DNA from: Brevundimonas sp.
GTDB taxonomy: Bacteria > Pseudomonadota > Alphaproteobacteria > Caulobacterales > Caulobacteraceae
Reading direction: 5' to 3'
Assembly: GCF_016463295.1 (NCBI RefSeq)
Contig: NZ_JAEMRO010000005.1
Location: forward strand, 1 to 64,000
Length of the DNA: 64,000 nucleotides
Shown: piece after piece, positions 42,334 to 51,363 of the stretch
How positions within the stretch are numbered: the first letter of the stretch is position 1
How the letters are laid out: every line of letters begins with the position of its first letter
Made by a program: the position numbers and the translations under genes
Notes under the pieces: model-generated
What the model saw: the letters and a program-made list of their open reading frames with translations, nothing else
Database searches by the model: none
What the model was told of the DNA's origin: nothing

Positions 42334-42930
42334 TCAGCCCGGCGCGAACGCCTTGAGGAATCGCTCCGCCGTCTCCCGCGCCCGCGCCTCCAGATTGAAG
42401 GGCGGATGGGGGATGTTCAAAATCGTGCGCAGATGGCCGTGGCCCATGATCATGCCGACATACAGCTCGGCCGCGGCATCCGGATCGGGGATCGACAGAT
42501 GCCCGGCGCGATCCTGCTCCGCCAGCCAGGCCGACAGCCGTCTCAATCCCTCGGCTGGACCGGCGCGATAGACGGCCTGGGCCAATTCCGGCGCGGTCGG
42601 CGACATCAGCGCCACCCCGCGCAGCGCATCCGGCCCGGTGTCGCCGCGCATCTTGTGCAGCAGCCCCTCGGCATAGCCGGCCAGCACCGCCAAAGGCTCG
42701 CCGCCCGTGCGCAGCGGCTCGGTCAGGGCCGCCGCCCGCCGCGCCGCCAGGGCCTGGCCGATCTCCACCTTGGAGGCAAAGCGATTGTACAGGGTCTGTC
42801 GCGACACGCCTGCCCGACGCGCGATGGACTCCATGGAGGTCAGCGCGCCCTTCTCGGCGAACAGGGCCAGGGCCGCGTCCAGAATGGCTTGGGTCTTCGC
42901 CTCATCGACCTGTCCCGCCACCCGCGCCAT
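42334..42930 (-). CDS. TetR-family transcriptional repressor of the efflux operon
   Basis: A 198-residue regulator. The helix-turn-helix is in the first 55 residues: ILDAALALFAEKG, then SIARRAGVSRQTLYNRFASK, the canonical TetR recognition region. The rest is a helical ligand-binding domain. It is the third gene of emrA-emrB-tetR, sharing one base with the emrB stop (TGATG). This position predicts self-control of the operon; a 6-bp inverted repeat lies in the emrA promoter spacer. Inducer unknown, likely an efflux substrate. Confidence 0.9.
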   Translation of the reverse strand: MARVAGQVDEAKTQAILDAALALFAEKGALTSMESIARRAGVSRQTLYNRFASKVEIGQALAARRAAALTEPLRTGGEPLAVLAGYAEGLLHKMRGDTGPDALRGVALMSPTAPELAQAVYRAGPAEGLRRLSAWLAEQDRAGHLSIPDPDAAAELYVGMIMGHGHLRTILNIPHPPFNLEARARETAERFLKAFAPG

Positions 42931-44522
42931 CAGTGGGCGTCCATCGCAGGCCCGGCGGCTCCAGGCTTCACCGGACGCGCCAGCAGGGTGACGAAGCCCG
43001 CAAAGGCACAGGCGATGGCCAGCAGCGCAAAGGCGTCGCCGAACGCCAGCGTCGTGGCCTGTCTTTGCAGCATGCCATAGACCGCCTTCATCGCCGCGCC
43101 CGCCGGATCGATGGAGCCGGCGAACCGCTCCTGCATGCCCGCCAGCATCGTCGCCATCCGGTCGTCGGTGACCGGAATGGCCTGGGTCAGCTCATTCATG
43201 TGCAGGGCCGTATTCTGGGTCAGTGAGGTGTTCAGCATCGCCAGACCAAAGGCACCGCCGACGTTGCGCGACAGGTTCACCAGGCCCGAGGCGTTCTTGA
43301 CCATGTGATCGGGCAGGGTCGACATCGTTACCTGTTGTGCCGCGATCATGGCCAGCATGACGCCGACGCCGCGCATGGCCTGCACACCCGCGAACTGCCA
43401 GAAGCCCCATTCGGTCGTGACCGCATGGGCATCCCACATGCCCCAGGCGCACAGCATGAAGCCCACGAACATCAGGATGCGCAAGTCCAGCAACCGCACC
43501 AGCCGCCCGGCGAAGGGTGCCGTCAGGAACATCGACAGACCCGACACCACCATGGTCGTCCCGACCTCGGCCGGCGAATAATTCTGCACCCGCGACAGGA
43601 ACAGCGGCAGCAGGAAGGTCCCGCCGAACAGTGCCGCGCCCACGGTGAAGGTCATCACCACCCCCACCATGAAGTTCCGGTTGGCAAAGGCCCTCAGTTC
43701 CACGATCGGATTGCGATAGGCCAGCGATCGCCAGACGAAGGCCGGACCGGTCACCGCGGCAACGACGGTCAGCAGCAGGATCATCTCATCGGCGAACCAG
43801 TCGTTCTTGGACCCTTCTTCCAGCACGAATTGCAGGCTCATCAGAAAGGTCGCCATCAGGGCCAGGCCCCACCAGTCGAACCCCTTGGACAGGGACGGAT
43901 CGCCCTTGTCGAAATTGGCGTAGCGCCCGACCAGAAACAGCACCAACATACCTGGGATGACGTTGATGAAGAACAGCCAGCGCCAGCTCAGCCATTCCGT
44001 CAGGTGCCCGCCCAGCGTCGGCCCGATGGTCGGGGCCAGGGTGACGATCAGGCCCATCACGATACTGGCCGTGACCCTCTGCTTGGGCGGAAAGGCGGTG
44101 AAGGCGACGGCGAAAACGGTCGGGATCATGGCTCCGCCGACGAACCCCTGAAGCGCGCGAAAGAAGATCATCGCCTCGATCGAGGACGACATCCCCGTGG
44201 CGATGCTCATCAGCAGAAAGCCCGAGCAGGAAACCAGAAACACCTTCTGCGTGCCCCACAGCCGCGACAGATAGCCTGACAGCGGGATCATCACGACCTC
44301 GGGGATCAGATAGGCGGTCTGGATCCAGCTGATCTCGTCCGCCGAGGCCCCGATGCCGGACTGGATCTGTGGCAGGGACGAGGCGACGATCTGGATGTCG
44401 AGAATGGCCATGAACTGGCCGATCACCATGCCGGCGAAGCCGAGCAGCAGGATGGTCCAGTTGACGGAAGGTGCGGTCGGGGGCGCACCGCTGTCGGTCA
44501 CTGTGGGGGCGGCGGCCGTCAT
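42930..44522 (-). CDS. DHA2-family multidrug efflux MFS transporter (EmrB type)
   Basis: A 530-residue inner-membrane proton antiporter with 14 predicted helices. Motif A-like GYLSRLWGTQKVFL follows helix 2, ALQGFVGGAMIPTVFA is motif C-like, and FFINVIPGMLVLF is typical of EmrB/QacA. It should pump hydrophobic drugs or toxic metabolites through the membrane-fusion partner encoded 4 nt upstream and an outer-membrane channel encoded elsewhere. The C-terminus overlaps tetR by 1 nt. Confidence 0.93.
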   Translation of the reverse strand: MTAAAPTVTDSGAPPTAPSVNWTILLLGFAGMVIGQFMAILDIQIVASSLPQIQSGIGASADEISWIQTAYLIPEVVMIPLSGYLSRLWGTQKVFLVSCSGFLLMSIATGMSSSIEAMIFFRALQGFVGGAMIPTVFAVAFTAFPPKQRVTASIVMGLIVTLAPTIGPTLGGHLTEWLSWRWLFFINVIPGMLVLFLVGRYANFDKGDPSLSKGFDWWGLALMATFLMSLQFVLEEGSKNDWFADEMILLLTVVAAVTGPAFVWRSLAYRNPIVELRAFANRNFMVGVVMTFTVGAALFGGTFLLPLFLSRVQNYSPAEVGTTMVVSGLSMFLTAPFAGRLVRLLDLRILMFVGFMLCAWGMWDAHAVTTEWGFWQFAGVQAMRGVGVMLAMIAAQQVTMSTLPDHMVKNASGLVNLSRNVGGAFGLAMLNTSLTQNTALHMNELTQAIPVTDDRMATMLAGMQERFAGSIDPAGAAMKAVYGMLQRQATTLAFGDAFALLAIACAFAGFVTLLARPVKPGAAGPAMDAH

Positions 44523-44526
44523 GGCC

Positions 44527-45621
44527 CTAACGCCCGACCTCAGCCGTCTGGGTCACCCCGGCGGCGGCTTCGGCGAAGCTCAGCCCGCCCGGGCTCTTCA
44601 GATCGACCTTGACCGCCACCGACAGCCCGGGACGCAGGGCCGCTCCGGCGCGATCGACGCGGATGCGCACCGGCACGCGCTGGGTGATCTTGGTGAAGTT
44701 GCCGGTCGCGTTCTCGATGGGAATGAGCGCGAACTCCGACCCCGTGGCCGGGGCGAAACTGTCGATATGACCGGTCAGGTCCTCGCCCGGAAAGGCGTCG
44801 GCGTGGATCTGCACCGTCTGGCCCAGACGCAGGCGATCGACCTGGGTCTCCTTGAAGTTGGCGACGATATAGGCGTCGCCCAGCGGCACGATGGACAGCA
44901 CCTGTCCGCCAGGCCGCACATATTGTCCGACGCGCACGCCGCGCGCGCCGACCACACCGGCGACGGGCGCGCGAATGACGGTCCGCTCCAGCGTCAGCTG
45001 CGCCTGTTCCAGCTGGGTCCGCGCCTGCTGCACGGCCGCCAGCGACTGTTCGCGGGTCGAGCCCAGGACGCCGACCGTGCGCTGTTCGGCGACCAGGGCC
45101 GCCTGGGCCTCGGCCACCGAGGCCTGGGCCGTGCGGGCCCCGGCGCGTTCGGTCTCGATCCTCTGCTGCGAGACCCAACCCTGCTGGGCCAGGCGGTCGT
45201 AGCGTTCGACCTGCTGGGCGGCCAAATCGGCCTGGGCGCGGGCCTGGGCGACGCCGGCGGCGCGGCTGGCGATAGTGGCCTGCTCCTGGATGGCGCGGGC
45301 ATCGACATTGGACACCGCCGCCGTCACCGCCGCCAGATTGGCCTCGGCCTGGGCCACGTCGGCCTTCGCATCGCGGTCGTCGAGCCGCAACAGCACCTGA
45401 CCGGCCTCGACCCGCTGGTTGTCGGCGACCAGCACCTCGACGACATAGCCGTCGATCTGGGGGCTGACGCTGGTCGTGTCGGCATGGACGAAGGCATTGT
45501 CCGTGCCCTCCCACCGCTGCTGTCCCTGCCACCAGACCACACCGCCGATGGCGATGGCGACGGCGGCGATCCCGCCGACGATCAGGGGCAGGCGTTTCTT
45601 GAGAACGGGCGACAGGGCCAT
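44527..45621 (-). CDS. HlyD/EmrA-family membrane-fusion protein
   Basis: A 364-residue periplasmic adaptor with one N-terminal membrane helix (LPLIVGGIAAVAIAIGGVVWW). DNAFVHADTTSVSPQIDGYV is the EmrA-type biotinyl-lipoyl start; a long alpha-hairpin rich in Ala/Gln follows (about 95-200); TVIRAPVAGVVGARGVRVGQYV closes the lipoyl domain; VANFKETQVDRLRLGQTV is the beta-barrel. It links the EmrB pump to an outer-membrane channel. The ATG at 45621 is used; a TTG 45 nt upstream lies inside the promoter/operator region. First gene of the operon. Confidence 0.93.
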   Translation of the reverse strand: MALSPVLKKRLPLIVGGIAAVAIAIGGVVWWQGQQRWEGTDNAFVHADTTSVSPQIDGYVVEVLVADNQRVEAGQVLLRLDDRDAKADVAQAEANLAAVTAAVSNVDARAIQEQATIASRAAGVAQARAQADLAAQQVERYDRLAQQGWVSQQRIETERAGARTAQASVAEAQAALVAEQRTVGVLGSTREQSLAAVQQARTQLEQAQLTLERTVIRAPVAGVVGARGVRVGQYVRPGGQVLSIVPLGDAYIVANFKETQVDRLRLGQTVQIHADAFPGEDLTGHIDSFAPATGSEFALIPIENATGNFTKITQRVPVRIRVDRAGAALRPGLSVAVKVDLKSPGGLSFAEAAAGVTQTAEVGR

Positions 45622-45654
45622 GGGACAGTCTCGGGGAGGAGAAGAACGTGGCGC

Positions 45655-45683
45655 ATAAATGGACAAGACTGTCCAGAAATCAA
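45655..45683 (-). promoter_or_regulatory. Promoter with operator for the emrA-emrB-tetR operon
   Basis: On the minus strand TTGATT (45678-45683) and ATTTAT (45655-45660) are spaced by 17 nt. The spacer contains a perfect inverted repeat running into the -10 box: TGGACA-GTCT-TGTCCA (45660-45675). A dimeric repressor bound there would block RNA polymerase, as expected for the operon's own TetR protein. The boxes match sigma-70 only moderately. Confidence 0.6.
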
Positions 45684-45760
45684 CCCTCCGTTTTCGGCCT
45701 TGGGAAACCGGGTTCGCACGGCTAGCGTGTACGGGCTGAAGTGCGGGTCGCGGAGCGAAC

Positions 45761-48613
45761 TTGAAACACCCAATATTCTGGATCGCCTGCCTGGCCGCGG
45801 CCGTCTCCTGCCTCTCGACTCTCGGTCCCCTTCCTGCGGCTGCTCAGGAAACGTCGAACGCCGCCGTCATTCCGATGGACCCGGCTGTTCGGCAAGGCAC
45901 TCTGCCCAACGGATTGCGCTACGCACTGCTCTCCAACGATCGTCCGGCCGGCGGGCTTTCGATCAGGCTTCGCTTCGATGTCGGCAGTTATGAAGAGCCG
46001 GACGGCCAGGGTGGCATAGCTCACTTTCTGGAGCATATGGCCTTCAATGGCACTCAGGGTCTGGCCGAAGGCGAGTTGGCCCGACGCTTCGCCGAAGCCG
46101 GCGTGGCCTTTGGGCGGGATCAGAACGCTTCCACCTCGACCTTCGCGACCACTTACAAGGTCGATCTGCCGGGGACCGATGCGGCGAGTCTGGCGCTCGC
46201 ATTCGGGTGGATGCGAGACATTGGCGATGGCCTCTTGCTCACACCTGACGCGGTGAATCGCGAGCGTGGTGTGGTGCTGGCCGAACATGACGCTCGCCTG
46301 GGCCCGGCGCTCACATGGCGCGAAGCCTATCAGGCCTTTGCCGCTCCCACCGCCAGAAGTCGCCTGCGCCAGCCTATCGGAACTCCAGAAAGTATTCGCA
46401 CCATCGACGCCCAGGCCATGGCCGCGTTTCACCGCTCCTGGTACCGCCCGGACAACGCCGTGCTGACGGTCGTCGGCGACCTGCCCTTGGATACTCTTGA
46501 AACTGCGGTACGCGACAATTTCAGCAGCTGGACGGCGACAGGCGAGCCCCCGCCCAGATCGCAGGCCACACCGTTCGACCTCGCCCGCCCGTTGGATGTG
46601 ATGGCCTACTCCAGCGAAACCCTGCCCACTGGCGTCAGCGCCTGCCGCTTGACCGCCTGGAAGGCGCTGGGCCCCGATACACTCTCGCGCCGCCGTGCCA
46701 ACATCGTCAGGGGCCTGTGGACGGGCATTCTCAACCGTCGTCTGGCCTTGCTGGCTCAGGGGGCCGACGCCCCGTTCACCTCGGCAGGTGTCGCATGGTC
46801 GCCCTGGACGCGCGAGGCCAACGCCGTATGCCTGAATGTCACGCCGGCTGCAGAAGGCGACTGGGCGCGAGCCATGACATCGGCTTTGACGGAAGTCCGT
46901 CGGCTTCAGGCGCATGGTGTCGAAGCGCGCGAGATCGCCCGCATCGTAGACGCCCAGAAACGGTTCAACGCCACAGCCATCGAACAGGCTGACGACCGCT
47001 ACAGTGAAAGCCTTTCCGACGCCCTCGTGTCTGCCTTTCCGCTCCATGACCTGGACGCCAGCGCGTTCGTTCACCCGAGCAGCATTCCCGACATCTATGA
47101 CAGCGTCGTCGCCGGCATCTCCGCCAATGACGTGCGCGAGGATTTCGCTCGCGCCTGGAATGGCTCGGAGCCTCTGATCTCGATCGTGATGCCGCAACCC
47201 CCGAACGAGGACGACGTGAAGGCTGTCTGGCAGCAGGTGTCGGCCTCTCCCCTCCCGGCGGCACAGATGGACGAATCCGCCGCCACCTGGGCCTATGGCG
47301 AAACGGGGACACTTGGCCGGATCGTCTCGCGCGAAACGATCGCAGCGCCGGAATTCACCCGCGTACGGTTCGACAACGGACTTGTCCTGAACGTGAAGTC
47401 CGTAGCCTTCACTCGGGATCTGATCACCATGGCCGTGCGACTGGGTGACGGCCGTGCGGGAGTCGCCGATGCCGACTATCAGGCCGCCAGCATGGGTGCC
47501 GCCTTTGTGAACGCCGGCGGGCTGGGTAAACACAGCTTGCGCGATATCCAGGACATGTTCCCGGATCGACGCATCGGGCTGAGCCTGCAGATGCTCGAAC
47601 GCGCATTCCAGCTGTCGGGATCGACCCGACCCGCGGACCTGGAGCTTCAGCTACAGTTCGCGAGCGCTCTGCTCAGCGATCCCGGCTTCCGGGACGATTT
47701 TGTCGGGCAACGCCGTCAGGCCATCGATTCGCTTTACCGGGCCTACCGCACCCAGCCCGCCACGGTGCTTTCCCTCGCACTGGCCGAGGAGCTCACACCT
47801 GGCTCGCCGCGTCTTCTGCCTCCACGCGAGGCCATGGACGCACTGACCATGGCTGATTTCGAGCGCATCTTCCGGCCCGTCCTGACCCAGGCACCCCTGG
47901 AGCTCACCATCGTGGGCGACATGCCCGAGGACGAGGTCATTGATCTTGTCGCCCGGACCATGGGGACCTTGCCCAGCCGCACACCGACAGCATCGACGGC
48001 GGGCGAGGTATTCCTGCTGCGGTTCGGTGACGATCGCCCCACGATCAGCGCTACTCACGAAGGTCCCGCTGCCCAGGCGTTCGTCTCGGCCATATGGCCC
48101 CTGTTCGTCTCCGAGCCGTCGCGCCGCAGGGAACAGAGGGCCCTGGAGTTGCTGCGGGCCATACTTCAGGAGCGAGTGCGTGATGAGGTCCGCGAGTCAT
48201 TGGGCGCGACATATAGCCCGAGCACCTCGCACAGTTTCGACGATTTTGGAGACCAGGGCTCCATGACGGTCGCCGTCGCCACCTCGCCGGCTGATCTGGA
48301 CCGGGTCACCGAGGCGGTGCGTCGCGTCGTCGCCGATGTCGCTTCCGGCACGGTGACCCAGTCGGAGCTGGACAATGTGCGGACACCCGTCCTCGCGCGC
48401 ATCGCAGACAATCGTGCCACGAACAGCTGGTGGTTCGGAACACTGAACGGGTCGGCCCGCGAGCCGTACAGGCTTCGCGATGCCGTGGAATGGGAAGTCG
48501 ATTACCGCGACATGACTCTCGAAGAGCTGAAGGCGGCGGCCAGGACCTGGCTTTCCGGACGCCCTATCGAAGCGGTCGTGGTCTCCAGCGCGACACCCCC
48601 GTCAGATCCGTGA
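45761..48613 (+). CDS. Secreted M16-family zinc peptidase (pitrilysin/insulinase type)
   Basis: A 950-residue peptidase with a signal peptide (KHPIFWIACLAAAVSCLSTL...AAAQ). The inverted zinc motif HFLEH is at 88-92 with the distal ligand E168, 76 residues on. A second M16 repeat without the motif fills the C-terminal half (roughly residues 520-940), the one-chain arrangement. TTG start with GGAG 5 nt upstream. It is divergent from emrA. The stop overlaps the nth GTG by 4 nt, an unrelated function. Codon use seems less GC-biased at third positions than in neighbours, by eye only. Confidence 0.92.
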   Translation: MKHPIFWIACLAAAVSCLSTLGPLPAAAQETSNAAVIPMDPAVRQGTLPNGLRYALLSNDRPAGGLSIRLRFDVGSYEEPDGQGGIAHFLEHMAFNGTQGLAEGELARRFAEAGVAFGRDQNASTSTFATTYKVDLPGTDAASLALAFGWMRDIGDGLLLTPDAVNRERGVVLAEHDARLGPALTWREAYQAFAAPTARSRLRQPIGTPESIRTIDAQAMAAFHRSWYRPDNAVLTVVGDLPLDTLETAVRDNFSSWTATGEPPPRSQATPFDLARPLDVMAYSSETLPTGVSACRLTAWKALGPDTLSRRRANIVRGLWTGILNRRLALLAQGADAPFTSAGVAWSPWTREANAVCLNVTPAAEGDWARAMTSALTEVRRLQAHGVEAREIARIVDAQKRFNATAIEQADDRYSESLSDALVSAFPLHDLDASAFVHPSSIPDIYDSVVAGISANDVREDFARAWNGSEPLISIVMPQPPNEDDVKAVWQQVSASPLPAAQMDESAATWAYGETGTLGRIVSRETIAAPEFTRVRFDNGLVLNVKSVAFTRDLITMAVRLGDGRAGVADADYQAASMGAAFVNAGGLGKHSLRDIQDMFPDRRIGLSLQMLERAFQLSGSTRPADLELQLQFASALLSDPGFRDDFVGQRRQAIDSLYRAYRTQPATVLSLALAEELTPGSPRLLPPREAMDALTMADFERIFRPVLTQAPLELTIVGDMPEDEVIDLVARTMGTLPSRTPTASTAGEVFLLRFGDDRPTISATHEGPAAQAFVSAIWPLFVSEPSRRREQRALELLRAILQERVRDEVRESLGATYSPSTSHSFDDFGDQGSMTVAVATSPADLDRVTEAVRRVVADVASGTVTQSELDNVRTPVLARIADNRATNSWWFGTLNGSAREPYRLRDAVEWEVDYRDMTLEELKAAARTWLSGRPIEAVVVSSATPPSDP

Positions 48614-49335
48614 AAGGCGCATTGTCAGCTCATCGGCCGCGCTCGAAGACGCCCAAGCGCGCCCCCCGTGCCTTGGGCTGGCCGCCGGACGAGCATCGGG
48701 TCGAGACGATCTTCCAGCGGCTGGCGGCCACCATGCCCGAGCCGAAGACCGAGCTGGACTTCACCGATCCCTTCACCCTGGTCGTCGCCGTCGCCCTGTC
48801 GGCCCAGGCGACGGACGTCTCGGTCAACAAGGCGACCGACAAGCTGTTCAAGGTCGCCGATACGCCCGCGAAGATGCTGGATCTGGGAGAGGAGGGGCTG
48901 GTGCCCTACATCGCCTCCATCGGCCTGTATCGCGGCAAGGCGCGCAACGTGATCGCGCTCAGCCGGATCGTGCTGAAGCAGCATGGGGGCGTCGTTCCCC
49001 TGAACCGCGCCGACCTCCAGGCCCTGCCCGGCGTAGGACGAAAGACGGCCAGCGTGGTGCTGAACGAACTGGGCATCGAGCCCGCCATCGCGGTGGACAC
49101 CCATGTGTTCCGCGTCTCGCACCGCCTGGGCCTGGCCAATGCCGCCACGCCGGACAAGGTCGAGGCGCAACTGCACAAGGTCGTACCCGCCGCCTGGCTG
49201 CCCAAGGCGCATCACTGGCTGATCCTGCACGGCCGCTACACCTGCACGGCGCGCAAACCGAAGTGCGCAGCCTGCGTGATCTCCGACCTGTGCCCGTCGC
49301 GCGGCGACCTGATGGCGTCGGGAGAAGCCGCCTAG
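48610..49335 (+). CDS. nth: Endonuclease III
   Basis: A 241-residue bifunctional DNA glycosylase/AP lyase that removes oxidised pyrimidines. The helix-hairpin-helix LPGVGRKTASVV contains catalytic K145 and is followed by catalytic D163 in AVDTHVFRV. The 4Fe-4S cluster ligands C212, C219, C222 and C228 keep the C-x6-C-x2-C-x5-C spacing. The GTG at 48610 sits within the peptidase stop; the basic N-terminal extension of about 25 residues is plausible in this group. Convergent with the next gene (4-nt overlap). Confidence 0.95.
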   Translation: MKGALSAHRPRSKTPKRAPRALGWPPDEHRVETIFQRLAATMPEPKTELDFTDPFTLVVAVALSAQATDVSVNKATDKLFKVADTPAKMLDLGEEGLVPYIASIGLYRGKARNVIALSRIVLKQHGGVVPLNRADLQALPGVGRKTASVVLNELGIEPAIAVDTHVFRVSHRLGLANAATPDKVEAQLHKVVPAAWLPKAHHWLILHGRYTCTARKPKCAACVISDLCPSRGDLMASGEAA

Positions 49336-50390
49336 GCCCCGCGCTCGGCGGCGGGGATGAAGCCGTTGGCCAGCAGCGCATGCAGGGCCTGGACGTGGCC
49401 GTCGCGTGCCTCCACCGGCGCGGAATCCGAGGTCATCACCACCGTCAGCCGCAGGTCCGGCACAACAAAGACCATCTGGCCGCCATAGCCCCAGGCGTAG
49501 AAAACATCGTGGCCGCGCGCCTTGCGCATCCACCAGCCATAGCCGTGGCCGTCGCCCGTCCAGCGCGAGTTTCCGCGCGGCTCCCACGAGGCCTCGACCC
49601 AGCCTTCCGGCAGGACCCGGACGCCCTGATGCAGGCCATCGTTGCGATACAGTTCGCCGAACGCCAGCAGGGCGCGTGGCGACAGCCGCATCTCATTGCC
49701 GCCGAAATAGATGCCCTGCGGATCGGCGGGCCATTCGGGAATGGTCAGGCCCATGGGCTCACCCAGCAGGTCGCGCGTCAGGGCCAGGGTGGACCGCCCC
49801 GAGGCCCGCGTCAGCACCGCCGAGGTCAGGTGCGAAGTGCCGGTGGAATAGATCAGCGTCCCGCCCGGATCGCTTTCGAACGGCTGGGCCAGGGCGTATC
49901 GGACCCAGTCGCGGCTGGACACCCAGGCCCCGTAGTTGGCTCCGGACGTCGAGGCCAGACCGGCCCGCATCGACAGAAGATGGCCCACCGTCAGGGCATT
50001 CAGGCGTGGATCGGGATTGGCCGGAAAGCGGTCGGACAGAAAAGGTGCGACGGTCTGATGCACCCCGGTCAGCAGGCCCTTGCCGATCGCCGCCCCGGCG
50101 ACGGCGGCCAGCACGGACTTTGAGGCGGACTTGACGTTGACCGCCGTATCCAGACCCGGCCCGCGCAGCACCTCCTCGACCAGAGGCCGGCCGTCCCGCG
50201 CCACGATCATGGAGCGCATCTTGGGCAGATCACGGGCCGCCTTGACCGTCGCCGCCGTCAGGGCGGCATCCAGACCTTCGGTGAGAGGGGCGATCTCCGG
50301 GGCAGGCACCGCCGACTGGCCGCAGGCGACCAGAGGTAAGGACAGGGCAGGCAAGCTCAGGCCGGCGGCAAGGAGATGTCGGCGTTTCAT
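49332..50390 (-). CDS. Serine hydrolase lipoprotein, beta-lactamase/PBP-like (class C family)
   Basis: A 352-residue hydrolase. The N-terminus MKRRHLLAAGL...LPLVAC has a twin-arginine motif and lipobox, suggesting Tat export and lipid anchoring. The serine motif is SASK (S-x-x-K) around residue 88; YST replaces the usual Y-x-N near residue 182; a Gly-rich YGGQMVF near the C-terminus takes the place of K-T-G. It belongs to the broad AmpC/EstB group, which includes esterases and D-aminopeptidases; beta-lactam resistance cannot be inferred. An in-frame ATG 12 nt upstream is also possible. Confidence 0.85.
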   Translation of the reverse strand: MKRRHLLAAGLSLPALSLPLVACGQSAVPAPEIAPLTEGLDAALTAATVKAARDLPKMRSMIVARDGRPLVEEVLRGPGLDTAVNVKSASKSVLAAVAGAAIGKGLLTGVHQTVAPFLSDRFPANPDPRLNALTVGHLLSMRAGLASTSGANYGAWVSSRDWVRYALAQPFESDPGGTLIYSTGTSHLTSAVLTRASGRSTLALTRDLLGEPMGLTIPEWPADPQGIYFGGNEMRLSPRALLAFGELYRNDGLHQGVRVLPEGWVEASWEPRGNSRWTGDGHGYGWWMRKARGHDVFYAWGYGGQMVFVVPDLRLTVVMTSDSAPVEARDGHVQALHALLANGFIPAAERGA

Positions 50391-50433
50391 GCCCAACGAC
50401 ATGGGGACGCCGGCCCGTCCGCGACAGGCGACC

Positions 50434-51318
50434 TCACGCCGCAGCCTGGGCCAGCCTTGCCTTGACCGCCTGCGCGAACCGCCGTCCGCCCTCGGGCGCG
50501 AAGCCCAGATAGAAGTCCGGTTCGATCAGCTCCGCCTCCATCAGCAACCAGCCCCCATCGGGACCGCGCGCCATGTCGATGCGGGCGTACAGCAGGTCCT
50601 CGTCGATCGCGGCCAGCGTGCGCTGCGCAAGGTCCCAGGCCCCCTCGGGCGGCTCGGGCAGGGCGACATACTGGCCGCCGTACTGGACCTGAATGCGGAA
50701 GTCGCCGTTGACGGGCCGCTTGTTGACCACATGACTGAGCCGGCCGCCGAAGATCAGCAGGGAGATCTCCCCCTCCGTTTCGATGGACGGCAGATAGGGC
50801 TGGATCATCGCCGCCCCGTCGGGCGCGCCCAGCATCTGCTCACCGCGTGACAGGCGCAGCGTCTGCCACGCCCCGCCCGAGACGCGCGGCTTGACCACCA
50901 CCGTATCGGTGCCGAACCGGTCGAAGGCGGCATCGACATCCGCCTGGGTCACGCCCTCGACCCACTGCGTCCGGGGCATCGCCACGCCGCGCTCGGCCAG
51001 TCGCCCCAGATAGGATTTGTCCGAGTTCCAGGTCAGCACCGAGGGCGGGTTCAGCATCCGCACCCCCGCCGCCTCCCACGTGGCGCAGGCTTTCACCCAG
51101 CGCGCATGATCGCGGTGATAGCCCCAGACGATCAGCGGCAGGACCAGCAGAAATGCCTTAAGCGCCGACCCGTCCTCGATGTGGTCCGTCCAGGCCATTG
51201 GTTCGACCGTGATACCCTCCGTCGCCAGCGCCGCCTGCAACCGCTCCAGCACCCCCGGCCACTGGCCCGCATAGGAGGGATCGGACGGGTCGGGGGTCAG
51301 GACGGCGATCTGGGTCAT
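50434..51318 (-). CDS. ATP-grasp domain protein (RimK/glutathione-synthetase-like)
   Basis: A 294-residue putative ligase. WNSDKSYLGRLAERGVAMP begins the ATP-grasp domain, VVVKPRVSGGAWQTLRL is the lysine/glycine loop for ATP, EISLLIFGGRLSHVVNKRP and YARIDMARGPDGGWLLMEAELIEPDFYL give the metal- and ATP-binding acidic residues. Such enzymes join a carboxylate to an amine or thiol. The MEAELIEP ending resembles a subgroup near cycloserine ligase DcsG, but the substrates are unknown. It is divergent from the PfkB kinase, 45 nt apart. Confidence 0.8.
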   Translation of the reverse strand: MTQIAVLTPDPSDPSYAGQWPGVLERLQAALATEGITVEPMAWTDHIEDGSALKAFLLVLPLIVWGYHRDHARWVKACATWEAAGVRMLNPPSVLTWNSDKSYLGRLAERGVAMPRTQWVEGVTQADVDAAFDRFGTDTVVVKPRVSGGAWQTLRLSRGEQMLGAPDGAAMIQPYLPSIETEGEISLLIFGGRLSHVVNKRPVNGDFRIQVQYGGQYVALPEPPEGAWDLAQRTLAAIDEDLLYARIDMARGPDGGWLLMEAELIEPDFYLGFAPEGGRRFAQAVKARLAQAAA

Positions 51319-51363
51319 GGCGGCGATCTAGCGCGAAAGCCCCGCGCCGGGTAAGGCCTCGCG

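Noticed and set aside
49332-50390. AmpC beta-lactamase
   Set aside because: The Y-x-N and K-T-G motifs are not conserved; only membership of the broad serine hydrolase family is supported.
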